Counted from the stretch's first letter, positions 8,621 to 17,812 are shown. The stretch is 64,000 nt of DNA from Pseudomonas sp. ANT_H12B (GCF_008369325.1 NZ_VOBI01000012.1:124001-188000), one strand, 5' to 3'. Notes: generated by a model not told the origin, from the sequence alone. A program made the numbers and translations.

Positions 8621-9505
8621 ATGTTGCACGCCATCGATAATCTCGTCCCGCAGCTGACGGCTGACCTCCAGGCACAACTGGCCCTGCACTTTCCCCAGCG
8701 CACGCTGAAGATTGCAGGCGGGCGCCAGGCCATTCGCGAATGCGGAACCGGGCCGGCCATTGTGTTGCTGCACGGGATCGGCTCGGGCTCGGCGTCGTGG
8801 TTAGAGGTGGCGCAGGAGCTTGGCCAGAGCGCCCGGGTGATTGCCTGGGACGCGCCCGGCTACGGAGATTCCACGCCGTTGAGATCGCTGGCCCCCGACG
8901 CTTCGGACTATGCCGAACGCCTGCTGCAGATGCTCGACGCACTGGGCATCCAGCGCTGTGTGCTGGTGGGTCATTCCCTGGGCGCGATTACCGCCACAGC
9001 GTTCGCCAGCGGCGTGCAGCAGCAGCGAATCAGCCGGCTGGTATTGATCAGCCCGGCGCAGGGTTACGGCCATCCATCACGCGCCTTGCAGCGTCAGGAA
9101 GTGCGCAGCAAACGTCTGCGTGCCCTGGAACAACTGGGCATTCAACACATGGCCGAGCAACGCAGCGCCTACATGCTTTCCCCCGCGGCCAGCCCCAAGG
9201 CACAGGCCTGGGTGCAGTGGAACATGGGCCGGCTCAATCCCGATGGCTATCGCCAGGCGATTGAACTGCTGTGCGGCGAAGACTTGCTGCGGCACGCGCC
9301 GCTGTCGATGCCCTGCGAAGTGCATTGCGGCGAAGCCGATGGCATCACCGCACCTGAAAGCTGCCTGACCCTGGCCAAAGCATTGGGCGCCACGTTCAAC
9401 CTGATTCCCGATGCCGGGCATGCCAGCCCGATCGAACAACCTTATGTGGTGGCGGGTCGTCTGGCCTTTGCCATCAAAGAATCCCTGACTGGTGCATCTC
9501 TATGA
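8621..9505 (+). CDS. Alpha/beta-fold hydrolase
   Basis: A 294-residue hydrolase with oxyanion loop HGIGSGSASW at 51-60, nucleophile elbow GHSLG (Ser119), probable acid Asp240 (GEADG) and catalytic His267 (GHASP). The arrangement resembles meta-cleavage product hydrolases and related esterases. Within the island it could hydrolyse a ring-cleavage product, but an ester or amide substrate is equally possible. The stop overlaps the IclR start by four bases. Confidence 0.85.
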   Translation: MLHAIDNLVPQLTADLQAQLALHFPQRTLKIAGGRQAIRECGTGPAIVLLHGIGSGSASWLEVAQELGQSARVIAWDAPGYGDSTPLRSLAPDASDYAERLLQMLDALGIQRCVLVGHSLGAITATAFASGVQQQRISRLVLISPAQGYGHPSRALQRQEVRSKRLRALEQLGIQHMAEQRSAYMLSPAASPKAQAWVQWNMGRLNPDGYRQAIELLCGEDLLRHAPLSMPCEVHCGEADGITAPESCLTLAKALGATFNLIPDAGHASPIEQPYVVAGRLAFAIKESLTGASL

Positions 9506-10338
9506 ACGATTCAGATCTGCTGAAGGACGCTCAGGACAAATACATCGTGCCGGGCCTGGAGCGCGGCTTGTTGCTGCTGTGCGAGTTCAGCCGGCGCAAT
9601 CGCACGCTGACCGCACCCGAACTGGCCCGACGTCTGGCGCTGCCACGTTCGACCATATTTCGTCTGCTGACGACCCTGGAAACCATGGGCTTCGTCACCC
9701 GCAGCGGCAATGAATACCGCCTCGGCATGTCGGTGCTGCGCCTGGGCTTTGAGTACCTGGCGTCACTGGAACTGACCGAGCTCGGCCAACCGCTGCTGGC
9801 GCGTTTGTGCGACCGCCTCAACTACCCGAGCAACCTGGTGGTTCGCGATGGTCGTTCGATCGTTTACGTGGCCAAGGTCTCGCCGCCGTCAGTGTTCTCC
9901 AGTGCGGTCAACGTCGGCACTCGCCTGCCCGCCCACGCCACTGTCCTCGGGCGAATTCTGCTCGAAGACCTGTCGCTGGCCGAATTGCGTGAGCTGTACC
10001 CGGAAGACCACCTGGAGCAGTTTTCGCCGTGCACGCCGAAAACCGTGATGGAACTGTTCGACCTGGTTCAGGCCGACCGCCAGCGCGGTTTCGTCAGCAG
10101 CGAAGGTTTTTTCGAATCAACGATTTCGACCGTCGCCGCACCGGTGCGCGATGAGACGAGCAGGATCGTCGCGGCGCTGGGCGTCACGATCCCGACCGCA
10201 CAGATCGCTCACGTCAACTTCAACGAGTTGCTGCTGCAAGTGCGCCGCAGCGCCGACGAACTGTCGCGGCTGCTCAACTACAACAGCGGTGCTGCCCATG
10301 ACGGGCAGCACCGCGTCACTGCATTGATGAGGGATTGA
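9502..10338 (+). CDS. IclR-family transcriptional regulator
   Basis: A 278-residue protein with an N-terminal winged helix at about 15-75 (LTAPELARRLALPRSTIFRL is the HTH) and an IclR effector domain at about 90-265 (FSSAVNVGTRLPAHATVLGRILL, then AAPVRDETSRIVAALGV). It is co-transcribed inside the island rather than divergent from it, giving autoregulation if it binds the operon promoter. It is the only dedicated regulator in the island and a candidate binder of the TGTTTC dyads at 4320, 4434, 20381 and 20407; that link is inference. Confidence 0.9.
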   Translation: MNDSDLLKDAQDKYIVPGLERGLLLLCEFSRRNRTLTAPELARRLALPRSTIFRLLTTLETMGFVTRSGNEYRLGMSVLRLGFEYLASLELTELGQPLLARLCDRLNYPSNLVVRDGRSIVYVAKVSPPSVFSSAVNVGTRLPAHATVLGRILLEDLSLAELRELYPEDHLEQFSPCTPKTVMELFDLVQADRQRGFVSSEGFFESTISTVAAPVRDETSRIVAALGVTIPTAQIAHVNFNELLLQVRRSADELSRLLNYNSGAAHDGQHRVTALMRD

Positions 10339-10339
10339 G

Positions 10340-11137
10340 ATGAGCCTTTATCAACTGCAAGACAGCACCGCGATTGTCACTGGTGGCTCTTCGGGCATTG
10401 GCCTGGCCTGCGTCGAGTTGTTGCTCGAAGCCGGCGCGGCCGTGGCCTTCTGCGGTCGTAACGAAGACCGCCTGCGCAGCGCCGAAGCCGAGTTGCGTCA
10501 ACGCTTCCCCGAAGCACGGCTGCTGGCCCATGTTTGCAACGTGCTCGACGCGGATTCGGTCAAGGCGTTTGCCGCGGCCAGTCTGGCCGCATTGGGGCCG
10601 GCCAGCGTGCTGATCAACAACGCCGGGCAAGGTCGGGTGTCGACTTTCGCCGACACCACCGACAGCGCCTGGACCGAAGAGTTGAACCTGAAATTCTTCT
10701 CGGTGATCAACCCGGTCCACGCCTTCATGGCACAGCTGCAACGCCAGCCGAACGCGGCCATCGTCTGCGTCAATTCGCTGCTGGCCAGCCAGCCGGAACC
10801 GCACATGGTCGCCACCTCGGCCGCTCGCGCCGGGGTCATGAACCTGGTGCGCTCGATGGCCACCGAATTTGCCGGTCAGGGCATTCGGGTCAACGGCATC
10901 CTCATTGGCCTGGTCGAGTCCGGGCAATGGCGCCGACGTTTCGAAGCCCGCGAAGAGCGGGACCTGGACTGGACCCAATGGACCGCCCAGCTGGCTCGTA
11001 AAAAACACATTCCCTTAGGGCGCCTGGGCCTGCCGATTGAAGCGGCCCGCGCGATCCTGTTTCTGGCCTCGCCTCTGTCGGCTTACACCACAGGCAGCCA
11101 TATCGATGTTTCTGGAGGCCTGTCCCGCCATGCGTAA
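10340..11137 (+). CDS. SDR-family protein with substituted catalytic Tyr/Lys
   Basis: A 265-residue SDR fold: cofactor motif TGGSSGIG at 14-21, NNAG at 93-96, Ser146 (VNS). At the place of the catalytic YxxxK it has Thr159-x3-Arg163 (ATSAARAG). The Ser-to-Thr spacing of 13 residues is normal, so this is a real substitution, not a misalignment. Other SDRs with ATSAARAG exist, and their chemistry is uncertain. It begins 1 bp after the IclR stop and overlaps the next gene by 8 bp. Confidence 0.85.
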   Translation: MSLYQLQDSTAIVTGGSSGIGLACVELLLEAGAAVAFCGRNEDRLRSAEAELRQRFPEARLLAHVCNVLDADSVKAFAAASLAALGPASVLINNAGQGRVSTFADTTDSAWTEELNLKFFSVINPVHAFMAQLQRQPNAAIVCVNSLLASQPEPHMVATSAARAGVMNLVRSMATEFAGQGIRVNGILIGLVESGQWRRRFEAREERDLDWTQWTAQLARKKHIPLGRLGLPIEAARAILFLASPLSAYTTGSHIDVSGGLSRHA

Positions 11138-12812
11138 TGAAAATACTGTCACCGTTGGCGCCGCCATCACCGCGTTTCTCGAGCAATGCGACGTCAAGGC
11201 CGCGTTCGGCGTGATCTCGATCCACAACATGCCGATCCTCGATGCCTTCGCGGTTCGCGGAAACATCCGCTTCGTCATGGCTCGTGGTGAAGCCGGCGCC
11301 ACCAACATGGCCGACGCTTATGCCCGCACCACCGGTGGCCTCGGTGTTTGCCTGACCTCCACTGGCACCGCGGCCGGCAACGCCGCAGGCGCCATGGTCG
11401 AAGCGCTGACCGCCGGCACGCCGCTGCTGCACATCACCGGGCAGATTGAAACGCCATACCTGGATCAGGAATTCGCCTACATCCACGAAGCACGCGACCA
11501 ACTGACCATGCTCAAAGCCGTGTCGAAGGCTGCGTTTCGCGTACGCAGCGTCGAAACCGCCATCAGCACGATGAAGCTGGCCGTGCAAACCGCCCTGACC
11601 GCTCCTACCGGTCCGGTCAGCGTGGAAATCCCGATCGACATCCAGTCGACCTTTATCCCGATGCCGACCGACCTCTCACCGCTGCCGATTCCAGTGGCCG
11701 TACCCGCACCCGAAGCGCTGGACCTGGTGGCCGAGCGTCTGGCCACAGCCACCCGTCCACTGTTGTGGCTCGGTGGCGGCGCGCGGCATGCCGGGCCTCA
11801 AGTCAAACGCCTGCTGGACATGGGCGTCGGCGTGATCACCTCGACCCAGGGTCGCGGCGTGGTCAACGAAGATGACGAACGCTGCCTCGGCGCGTTCTCG
11901 CAAAACAAATTGGTCGAGCAGTTCCTGCAAAGCTGCGATGCCTTGCTGATCGCCGGTTCCCGCCTGCGCAGCAACGAAACCTTCAAGTACGCACTGAAGC
12001 TGCCACGCAATACCCTGCGTATCGACGCCAACCCGGCGATCGAAGGTCGCAGCTATAACAGCGAATTGTTCATCTGCGGTGACGCGGCGCTGGCCCTCGA
12101 CGGCCTGGCTGATCGTCTGGAAGGTCGCCTGCAGATCGACCCGACGTTCCTCGCCGAACTCAAGGAAGTCCGCGAAAAATCCCGGACTCAACTGATCGCT
12201 GACCTCGGCCCGTACTCGGCCATGGTCGAACAGCTGCAAGCCATCACCGGGCGCAATTTCTCTTGGGTGCGCGACGTCACGCTGTCCAACAGCATCTGGG
12301 GCAACCGCCTGCTGACCCTGTACCACCCGCGTTCCGGCGTACATGCGCTGGGCGGCGGCATCGGCCAGGGTTTGTCGATGGGCATCGGTGCCGCCGTGGC
12401 CGCTGCTGAAACTGCGCCAGATCGCAAAGTCTTCGCCCTCGCCGGTGACGGCGGCTTCATCCTCAACCTCGGCGAACTGGCAACGCTGGTGCAAGAGAAG
12501 GCCAACGTGGTGATCCTGCTGATGAACGACCAGCGCTACGGGGTGATCCGCAATATTCAGGACGCGGTTTACGGCAGCCGTCATTGCTACGTCGACCTGC
12601 ACACCCCGGATTATTCCAAGCTGGCCGAGTCCCTGAACCTGCGCCACGGGTTGGTCACCGACCTGAAGAATTTCGGCAGTGTTGTCGACAGCGCGCTGGC
12701 TCAACCTGGCCCGTTTTTGCTGGAAGTCGACATGCTCGCCGTCGGCAGCTTCGCCACCCAGTTTGCCGGTCCGCCCAACAGCGAAACCAAAGCGCAAAAA
12801 GCCACGGCCTGA
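11130..12812 (+). CDS. ThDP-dependent enzyme (acetolactate synthase/benzoylformate decarboxylase-like)
   Basis: A 560-residue three-domain protein. The N-terminal Pyr domain contains the catalytic glutamate Glu54 (ARGEAGATNMADAYAR). The central domain includes LLWLGGGARHAG. The C-terminal PP domain has the ThDP/Mg motif GDGG at 439-442, with the closing acidic/Asn end at LLMND. It belongs to the acetolactate-synthase-like superfamily of 2-oxoacid decarboxylases and carboligases; substrate specificity cannot be read. The ATG at 11130 overlaps the SDR gene. It probably processes a 2-oxoacid formed after ring cleavage. Confidence 0.85.
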   Translation: MRNENTVTVGAAITAFLEQCDVKAAFGVISIHNMPILDAFAVRGNIRFVMARGEAGATNMADAYARTTGGLGVCLTSTGTAAGNAAGAMVEALTAGTPLLHITGQIETPYLDQEFAYIHEARDQLTMLKAVSKAAFRVRSVETAISTMKLAVQTALTAPTGPVSVEIPIDIQSTFIPMPTDLSPLPIPVAVPAPEALDLVAERLATATRPLLWLGGGARHAGPQVKRLLDMGVGVITSTQGRGVVNEDDERCLGAFSQNKLVEQFLQSCDALLIAGSRLRSNETFKYALKLPRNTLRIDANPAIEGRSYNSELFICGDAALALDGLADRLEGRLQIDPTFLAELKEVREKSRTQLIADLGPYSAMVEQLQAITGRNFSWVRDVTLSNSIWGNRLLTLYHPRSGVHALGGGIGQGLSMGIGAAVAAAETAPDRKVFALAGDGGFILNLGELATLVQEKANVVILLMNDQRYGVIRNIQDAVYGSRHCYVDLHTPDYSKLAESLNLRHGLVTDLKNFGSVVDSALAQPGPFLLEVDMLAVGSFATQFAGPPNSETKAQKATA

Positions 12813-12822
12813 GGACTTCGTC

Positions 12823-13626
12823 ATGTTGCATATCACCATGATCGGCTGCGGCGCCATTGGTGTCGGCGTGCTCGAACTGTTGGAGAAGGATCCGCAGCTG
12901 TGCGTTGATTACGTCATCGCTTCGGCCGGGTCTGAAGAGCTTGTACGTCAAAGGCTGGCCAGCTTCACGCAACCGCCGCAGGTGCTGACCGCGTTGCCGG
13001 CCGACGCCCGCCCTGACCTGCTGGTCGAGTGCGCCGGCCATCGCGCCATCGAAGAACATGTGTTGCCGGCGCTGGAGCGTGGCATTGCCTGCCTGATCGT
13101 GTCGGTCGGCGCGCTGTCCGAAGTCGGCCTGGTGGAACGCCTGGAAGCGGCAGCCGAACGCGGCCAGACCCGCATCGAATTGCTGCCCGGTGCCATCGGC
13201 GGCATCGACGCCTTGTCGGCGGCCAAGGTCGGCGGGCTCGATTCGGTCAATTACACCGGACGCAAACCGGCTCGCGCCTGGAAAAACACTCCCGGTGAGC
13301 TGGTCTGTGATCTGGACAGCATCACCGAAGCCACGGTGATTTTTCAGGGCAGCGCCCGGGAAGCGGCACGGCTCTATCCAAAAAACGCCAACGTCGCGGC
13401 AACCTTGTCGCTGGCCGGGCTCGGCCTGGATCGCACTCACGTGACGCTGATCGCCGACCCGCTGAGCGAGGAAAACGTCCATCACTTCGAAGCCCGCGGT
13501 GCCTTTGGCGGTTTCGAACTGAGCTTGCGTGGCAAGCCGCTGTTGGCCAACCCGAAGACCTCGGCACTGACCGTTTATAGCGTCGTCCGCGCCTTGGGCA
13601 ACCACGCCCACGCGATTTCGATTTAG
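12823..13626 (+). CDS. L-aspartate dehydrogenase-like protein (NadX family)
   Basis: A 267-residue protein with NAD(P) motif GCGAIG at 8-13, then the family features VECAGHRAIEEHVLPAL, LLPGAIGGIDAL, KNANVAATLSLAGLGLD and the C-terminal NPKTSALTVYSVVRAL. The family interconverts aspartate and iminoaspartate. In NAD biosynthesis nadX sits near nadA or nadC, which are absent here. Its presence among aromatic oxygenases suggests action on an imino or amino acid intermediate. The start is the ATG at 12823, 10 bp after the previous stop. Confidence 0.85.
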   Translation: MLHITMIGCGAIGVGVLELLEKDPQLCVDYVIASAGSEELVRQRLASFTQPPQVLTALPADARPDLLVECAGHRAIEEHVLPALERGIACLIVSVGALSEVGLVERLEAAAERGQTRIELLPGAIGGIDALSAAKVGGLDSVNYTGRKPARAWKNTPGELVCDLDSITEATVIFQGSAREAARLYPKNANVAATLSLAGLGLDRTHVTLIADPLSEENVHHFEARGAFGGFELSLRGKPLLANPKTSALTVYSVVRALGNHAHAISI

Positions 13627-13636
13627 GGGACCGCCA

Positions 13637-15133
13637 ATGACTCTCGAACAGACTTTACCGATCTGCATTGCCGGCGACTGGCGCCTCGGGCGCGGCGAGC
13701 GTTATGCCACATGCTACCCCGCCACGGGCGAAGCGGTTGCCTGGCTCAACGCCGCCAGTGTCGACGACGTTGAAGACGCCGTGCAAGGCGCCCACCAGGC
13801 GTTTTTGCACAGCGGCTGGGCGCAGCGCAAACCCCATGAGCGCGCCAGCGTGCTGTATCGCATTGCCGAGCTGATCCGTGAGCGCAGCGAAGAACTGGCG
13901 CAATTGCAGCGCCAGGACAATGGCAAGCCGATCAACGAAACCCGTGCTTTGGTCGCCAGTGCGGCGGGGACTTTTCAGTTCTTCGCTTCAGCCTGCGAAA
14001 CCCTCGAAGAAACCATCACGCCGTCCCGTGGTGATTTCGTCAGCATGAGTGTGTACGAGCCGATGGGCGTGATCGCCGCGATCACTCCGTGGAACTCGCC
14101 GATTGCCAGCGAAGCGCAGAAGGTTGCTCCGGCGCTGGCGGCCGGCAACGCGGTGGTGATCAAACCGGCGGAAATCACCCCGTTGATGGCGTTGCAACTG
14201 GCACGCATCTGCGAGGACGCCGGCTTGCCTAACGGCCTGCTCAGTGTGTTGCCAGGCAAGGGTTCGCTGCTCGGTGATGCGCTGACGCGTCACCCGCTGG
14301 TCAAGCGCGTGTCGTTCACCGGTGGCACCAAAACCGGCAAACACATTGCCCACATCGCCGCCGACAAGATGATGCCGGTATCGCTGGAACTGGGCGGTAA
14401 GTCGCCGACCATCGTTCTTGACGACGCCGACCTCGACCACGCGGTGGCCGGTGTGCTGTACGGCATCTTCAGTTCTTCGGGCGAAGCCTGCATCGCCGGT
14501 TCACGTTTGTTCGTCGCCCGCCCGTTGTATGAGCCGTTCATGGCTCGCCTGGTCGCAGCGGCGGCTGAGTTGCGCGTCGGTGATCCAGCCGATGAACGTA
14601 CGCAAATGGGCCCGTTGATCAGCGCCGGACACCGCGAATCCGTGGAGCGGTATGTTGCTTTAGGACTGGCCGAAGGTGGGCGTTTGCTGCTGGGTGGCAA
14701 GCGTCCGAGCGGCGGCGTGTACGACCAGGGTTATTACTACCCGCCGACCATTCTCGAAGGCCTGAACAACAGCCAACAGGTTTGTCAGGAAGAAATCTTC
14801 GGCCCGGTGCTGGTGGCCATGCCGTTCGACGACGAAGCGCAATTGCTGGAGCAGGCCAACGACAGCCTGTACGCCCTCGCCGCCGGCATCTGGACCCGCG
14901 ACTACAAACGCGCCTGGGCGCTAGGCCGAAAAATTCAGGCCGGTACGGTGTGGATCAACACCTACAAACAGTTCTCGATTTCCACACCGTTCGGCGGCTG
15001 GCGCGACAGCGGTCTGGGCCGTGAAAAAGGTCGCCTCGGCATCCTGCAGTACATGGAACAGAAAAGCCTTTATTGGGGCATGAATGAACAGCCACTGGCC
15101 TGGGCCGGTGTGCAACGAGAGGTAGCGGTATGA
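13637..15133 (+). CDS. NAD(P)-dependent aldehyde dehydrogenase
   Basis: A 498-residue ALDH with VIAAITPWNSPI, FTGGTKTGKHIA, catalytic Glu251 (LELGGKSP) and catalytic Cys285 (SSGEACIAGSR), ending with PFGGWRDSGLGREKG. Length and motifs are complete. In this context it could be a muconic- or aminomuconic-semialdehyde dehydrogenase. It overlaps the VOC gene by four bases (GTATGA). Confidence 0.9.
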   Translation: MTLEQTLPICIAGDWRLGRGERYATCYPATGEAVAWLNAASVDDVEDAVQGAHQAFLHSGWAQRKPHERASVLYRIAELIRERSEELAQLQRQDNGKPINETRALVASAAGTFQFFASACETLEETITPSRGDFVSMSVYEPMGVIAAITPWNSPIASEAQKVAPALAAGNAVVIKPAEITPLMALQLARICEDAGLPNGLLSVLPGKGSLLGDALTRHPLVKRVSFTGGTKTGKHIAHIAADKMMPVSLELGGKSPTIVLDDADLDHAVAGVLYGIFSSSGEACIAGSRLFVARPLYEPFMARLVAAAAELRVGDPADERTQMGPLISAGHRESVERYVALGLAEGGRLLLGGKRPSGGVYDQGYYYPPTILEGLNNSQQVCQEEIFGPVLVAMPFDDEAQLLEQANDSLYALAAGIWTRDYKRAWALGRKIQAGTVWINTYKQFSISTPFGGWRDSGLGREKGRLGILQYMEQKSLYWGMNEQPLAWAGVQREVAV

Positions 15134-16095
15134 GCGTTTTAGGCATTGATGAAGTCACCTACGGCGTCGAGGACCTCGACACCAGCGTGCGTTTTTTCAG
15201 CGACTGGGGCCTGAGCAAAGTCAGCGAGCAACCTGACGAGGTGGTCTTCGAAACCCTCAACGGTTGCCGCGTGGTGCTTGCCGACATCAACAAGGCGGGG
15301 TTGCCGCCCGCCATCGAACCCGGTTCGACCGTGCGCGAAGTGGTCTGGGGCGTCGAAAGCGACGCTGACTTGAAGCTTTATAGCGAGCGCATCGCCAACG
15401 ATCCGGGCTTCATCGAAGCGGCTGGGCGCATCGGTTGCACCGACCCCAACGGCCTGGCGATCCGCCTGCAAGTGACCCGCAAGCGTGAACTGGAGATCGA
15501 GTGCAGCGGCCATAACACCTGGCAGACCAAAGGCCGGATCAACAAGGCTGCGCCAATTTACGACCGCGCCACGCCGATCGAAGTCGGCCATGTGGTGTTT
15601 TTCGTCAAGGACGTCAACGCCTGCGAAGCCTTCTACCACGAGCGTTTCGGCTTCCAGGCCTCGGACCGCTACCCGGATCGCGGGGCGTTCCTGCGCACCG
15701 CCGAAGAAGGCGGCCACCACGATCTGTTCATGCTGCAACTGCCCGCCCCTCGCGCCGGCCTGAACCACGTTGCCTTCACCGTGCGCGATGTGCACGAAGT
15801 GTTCGGCGGCGGCATGCACATTTCCCGACGCGGCTGGGCAACGGAAATCGGCCCGGGTCGGCACCCGGTGTCGTCGGCGTTCTTCTGGTACTTCAAGAAC
15901 CCGGCCGGCGCATTGGTCGAGTACTACGCCGATGAAGACCAACTGACCGGCGAATGGCAGCCGCGGGACTTCGAGCCGGGCCCGACGATGTTCGCCGAAT
16001 GGGCGATTGCCGGCGGCATCGATGGCAATACCCGTCGCCAGCAAAACGTCGAGGCGCCGCAAGGCAAGTTCCTCACCGACAAACCGAAACCCTGA
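15130..16095 (+). CDS. Two-domain VOC protein, candidate type I extradiol dioxygenase
   Basis: A 321-residue protein with two vicinal-oxygen-chelate modules, about 5-120 and 148-275. The second module carries a full potential Fe(II) triad: His154 (EVGHVVFF), His213 (LNHVAF) and Glu264 (ALVEYYAD). Spacing is close to the His146/His210/Glu260 set of BphC-type enzymes. GGHHDLFM gives an additional histidine where extradiol enzymes have an acid-base residue. Ring cleavage of a catechol-like intermediate is the best inference; a glyoxalase-like role is the alternative. Confidence 0.75.
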   Translation: MSVLGIDEVTYGVEDLDTSVRFFSDWGLSKVSEQPDEVVFETLNGCRVVLADINKAGLPPAIEPGSTVREVVWGVESDADLKLYSERIANDPGFIEAAGRIGCTDPNGLAIRLQVTRKRELEIECSGHNTWQTKGRINKAAPIYDRATPIEVGHVVFFVKDVNACEAFYHERFGFQASDRYPDRGAFLRTAEEGGHHDLFMLQLPAPRAGLNHVAFTVRDVHEVFGGGMHISRRGWATEIGPGRHPVSSAFFWYFKNPAGALVEYYADEDQLTGEWQPRDFEPGPTMFAEWAIAGGIDGNTRRQQNVEAPQGKFLTDKPKP

Positions 16096-16108
16096 GCAGG
16101 AGTCGTCC

Positions 16109-17251
16109 ATGTCTTCGCTGAATATCGCTATCGCCGGTGCCGGAATCGGTGGCCTGACCGCCGCCATCGCCCTGCACCGCGCAGGCCATAACGTCACCGT
16201 TTTCGAACAGTCGAAAGCCTTTTTGCGGGTCGGTGCCGATATCAACCTGACGCCTAATGCCGTGCGTGCTCTGGATGGTCTTGGGGTGGGCGCTGCCGTG
16301 CGCATTCCAGCCGCTCGTCCAACGCACCGGATCAGCCGTCTCTGGGACAGCGGCGAGGAAACGTCGCGCCTGGAAATGTCCGATGCCGCCGAACAGAAAT
16401 ACGGTGCGCCGCAACTGACCATTCACCGCGCCGATCTGCTGGCCGCGCTGGCGGACGTCTTCCCGCAAGAACAGGTGCAGTTCGGCAAACGTGCCGAGCA
16501 CGTCGTGCAAACCGCCAACGGTATCGAGTTGCGCTTCAAGGATGGCAGCCGCCATGTCACTGATCTGTTGATCGGCGCCGATGGCATCCATTCGGTGGTG
16601 CGTAATGCGCTGTTCGGTGATGAGCAGCCGCGCTTTACCGGAGTGGTCGCTTACCGCGCCGTCGTACCTGCCGAAAGCGTGGCCCATGTGCCGAACATTC
16701 AGGCGTTCACCAAATGGTGGGGCCCGACGCCGGAAAGCCAGATCGTGACGTTCCCGTTGAATCAGGGCCGGGACATTTTCATCTTCGCCACCACGGCTCA
16801 GGACAGCTGGCATGAAGAGTCCTGGACCAGCCACGGCGATGCCGACGAGTTGCGCAGCCACTATCAGGACTTCCACCCGGATGCTCGGGCCCTGCTCGAT
16901 GCGTGCAACGAGGTGCTCAAGACCGCGCTGTACGAACGCGATCCGCTGCCGTTCTGGTCCAAGGGCTCGATGACCCTGCTGGGCGATGCCTGCCATCCGA
17001 TGATGCCGTTCATGGCGCAAGGCGCCGGCCAGGCGATCGAAGACGCCGTTGTGCTCGCTCGCCATTTGCCAGACCTGACCAGCACCGCGCAGATCGCCGA
17101 GGCCCTGCAGGCGTATCAGCAGGCACGACTGCAACGCACCAGCCAGATCCAGATCGGCTCGCGTGGCAACCAATGGCTCAAGGACGGCGGCAACGCCGAC
17201 TGGGTTTATGGCTATGACGCCTGGGCCGTGTCGATGCCGAACGTGGCGTGA
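16109..17251 (+). CDS. FAD-dependent aromatic monooxygenase (group A, NicC/salicylate hydroxylase-like)
   Basis: The ATG at 16109 follows AGCAGGAG; 380 residues. It has the FAD motif GAGIGG at 10-15, DG motif LIGADGIHS, and GD motif LLGDACHPMMPFMAQGAGQA followed by IEDAVVLA. Its central and C-terminal portions (ERDPLPFWSKG, WVYGYD) are like 6-hydroxynicotinate 3-monooxygenase and salicylate hydroxylase. It should hydroxylate or oxidatively decarboxylate an aromatic ring using NAD(P)H and oxygen. No signal peptide; cytoplasmic. Confidence 0.88.
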   Translation: MSSLNIAIAGAGIGGLTAAIALHRAGHNVTVFEQSKAFLRVGADINLTPNAVRALDGLGVGAAVRIPAARPTHRISRLWDSGEETSRLEMSDAAEQKYGAPQLTIHRADLLAALADVFPQEQVQFGKRAEHVVQTANGIELRFKDGSRHVTDLLIGADGIHSVVRNALFGDEQPRFTGVVAYRAVVPAESVAHVPNIQAFTKWWGPTPESQIVTFPLNQGRDIFIFATTAQDSWHEESWTSHGDADELRSHYQDFHPDARALLDACNEVLKTALYERDPLPFWSKGSMTLLGDACHPMMPFMAQGAGQAIEDAVVLARHLPDLTSTAQIAEALQAYQQARLQRTSQIQIGSRGNQWLKDGGNADWVYGYDAWAVSMPNVA

Positions 17252-17265
17252 GCAGGACCGTAGCC

Positions 17266-17583
17266 ATGAGCGAGACCTTGCTGGTGACCGTGCTGCTCAA
17301 GCACGACCAATCAAAGAACCTGGAAGAGATTCAGCGGCACATGAAGCAGCAGGACTGGTGGGAGCGGTTTCCACCGCAAGGCGTCGAGGTGGTGTCCTGG
17401 ACCGTGGCCATGGGCCTGGGTCAGATCGTCACCCTGCGATTGCCACCGAGCCTGCTGCCGCCCCTCAATGTCGAGCTCGAACGCTCGGCCTGGGGCGTGT
17501 TCAGCACCGAAGTTTTCCCGACGTATGACTTTATTCCCGTGCGCGAAATGATCCGCGAACGGGTACGTAACGGAGGTCAATGA
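17266..17583 (+). CDS. Small conserved-context protein of unknown function (105 aa)
   Basis: I do not recognise this family. The ATG at 17266 (MSETLLVTVLLKHDQ) lies nine bases after AGCAGGA, and a GTG at 17248 is an alternative start. The product has an alternating N-terminal strand (ETLLVTVLLKH), a central WWERFPPQGVEVVSWTVAMG, and a charged C-terminal helix (REMIRERVRN). It looks like a small ferredoxin-like or dimeric alpha/beta protein, similar in size to muconolactone-isomerase-like proteins, but without recognisable motifs. It is tightly packed between the flavin hydroxylase and the next small gene, which supports it being real. Confidence 0.7.
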   Translation: MSETLLVTVLLKHDQSKNLEEIQRHMKQQDWWERFPPQGVEVVSWTVAMGLGQIVTLRLPPSLLPPLNVELERSAWGVFSTEVFPTYDFIPVREMIRERVRNGGQ

Positions 17584-17584
17584 G

Positions 17585-17812
17585 ATGAGCAATACCGAAC
17601 CCTACCTGGAGCCCCATCAGGCCCGTAAACGCCCCAATACCCAGTTCGAAGAGTTGCTCGGCGACTCCATCGAACGCGCTTTTGGCAATGGGGTGACCGA
17701 GTTGCCCGACCTGCTCGCGCACCTGAATCTGGTCGGGCCGCCCTGCCCGCTGACCACCGGAGAGTGGACACCAGACGCCTATAAAACCCTGATGGCTCGG
17801 CTGGGCGAATGA
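17585..17812 (+). CDS. Small protein with recombinase-like helix-turn-helix fold (75 aa)
   Basis: Starts one base after the previous stop, with GGAGG upstream inside that gene. The sequence runs EPYLEPHQARKRPNTQFEEL, then LLGDSIERAFGNGVTELPDL and a final WTPDAYKTLMARLGE. This pattern matches the small recombinase-like HTH family often found next to Rieske oxygenase genes. Whether it binds DNA or is an oxygenase accessory protein is not known. Position between hydroxylase and Rieske genes suggests the latter is possible. Confidence 0.7.
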   Translation: MSNTEPYLEPHQARKRPNTQFEELLGDSIERAFGNGVTELPDLLAHLNLVGPPCPLTTGEWTPDAYKTLMARLGE

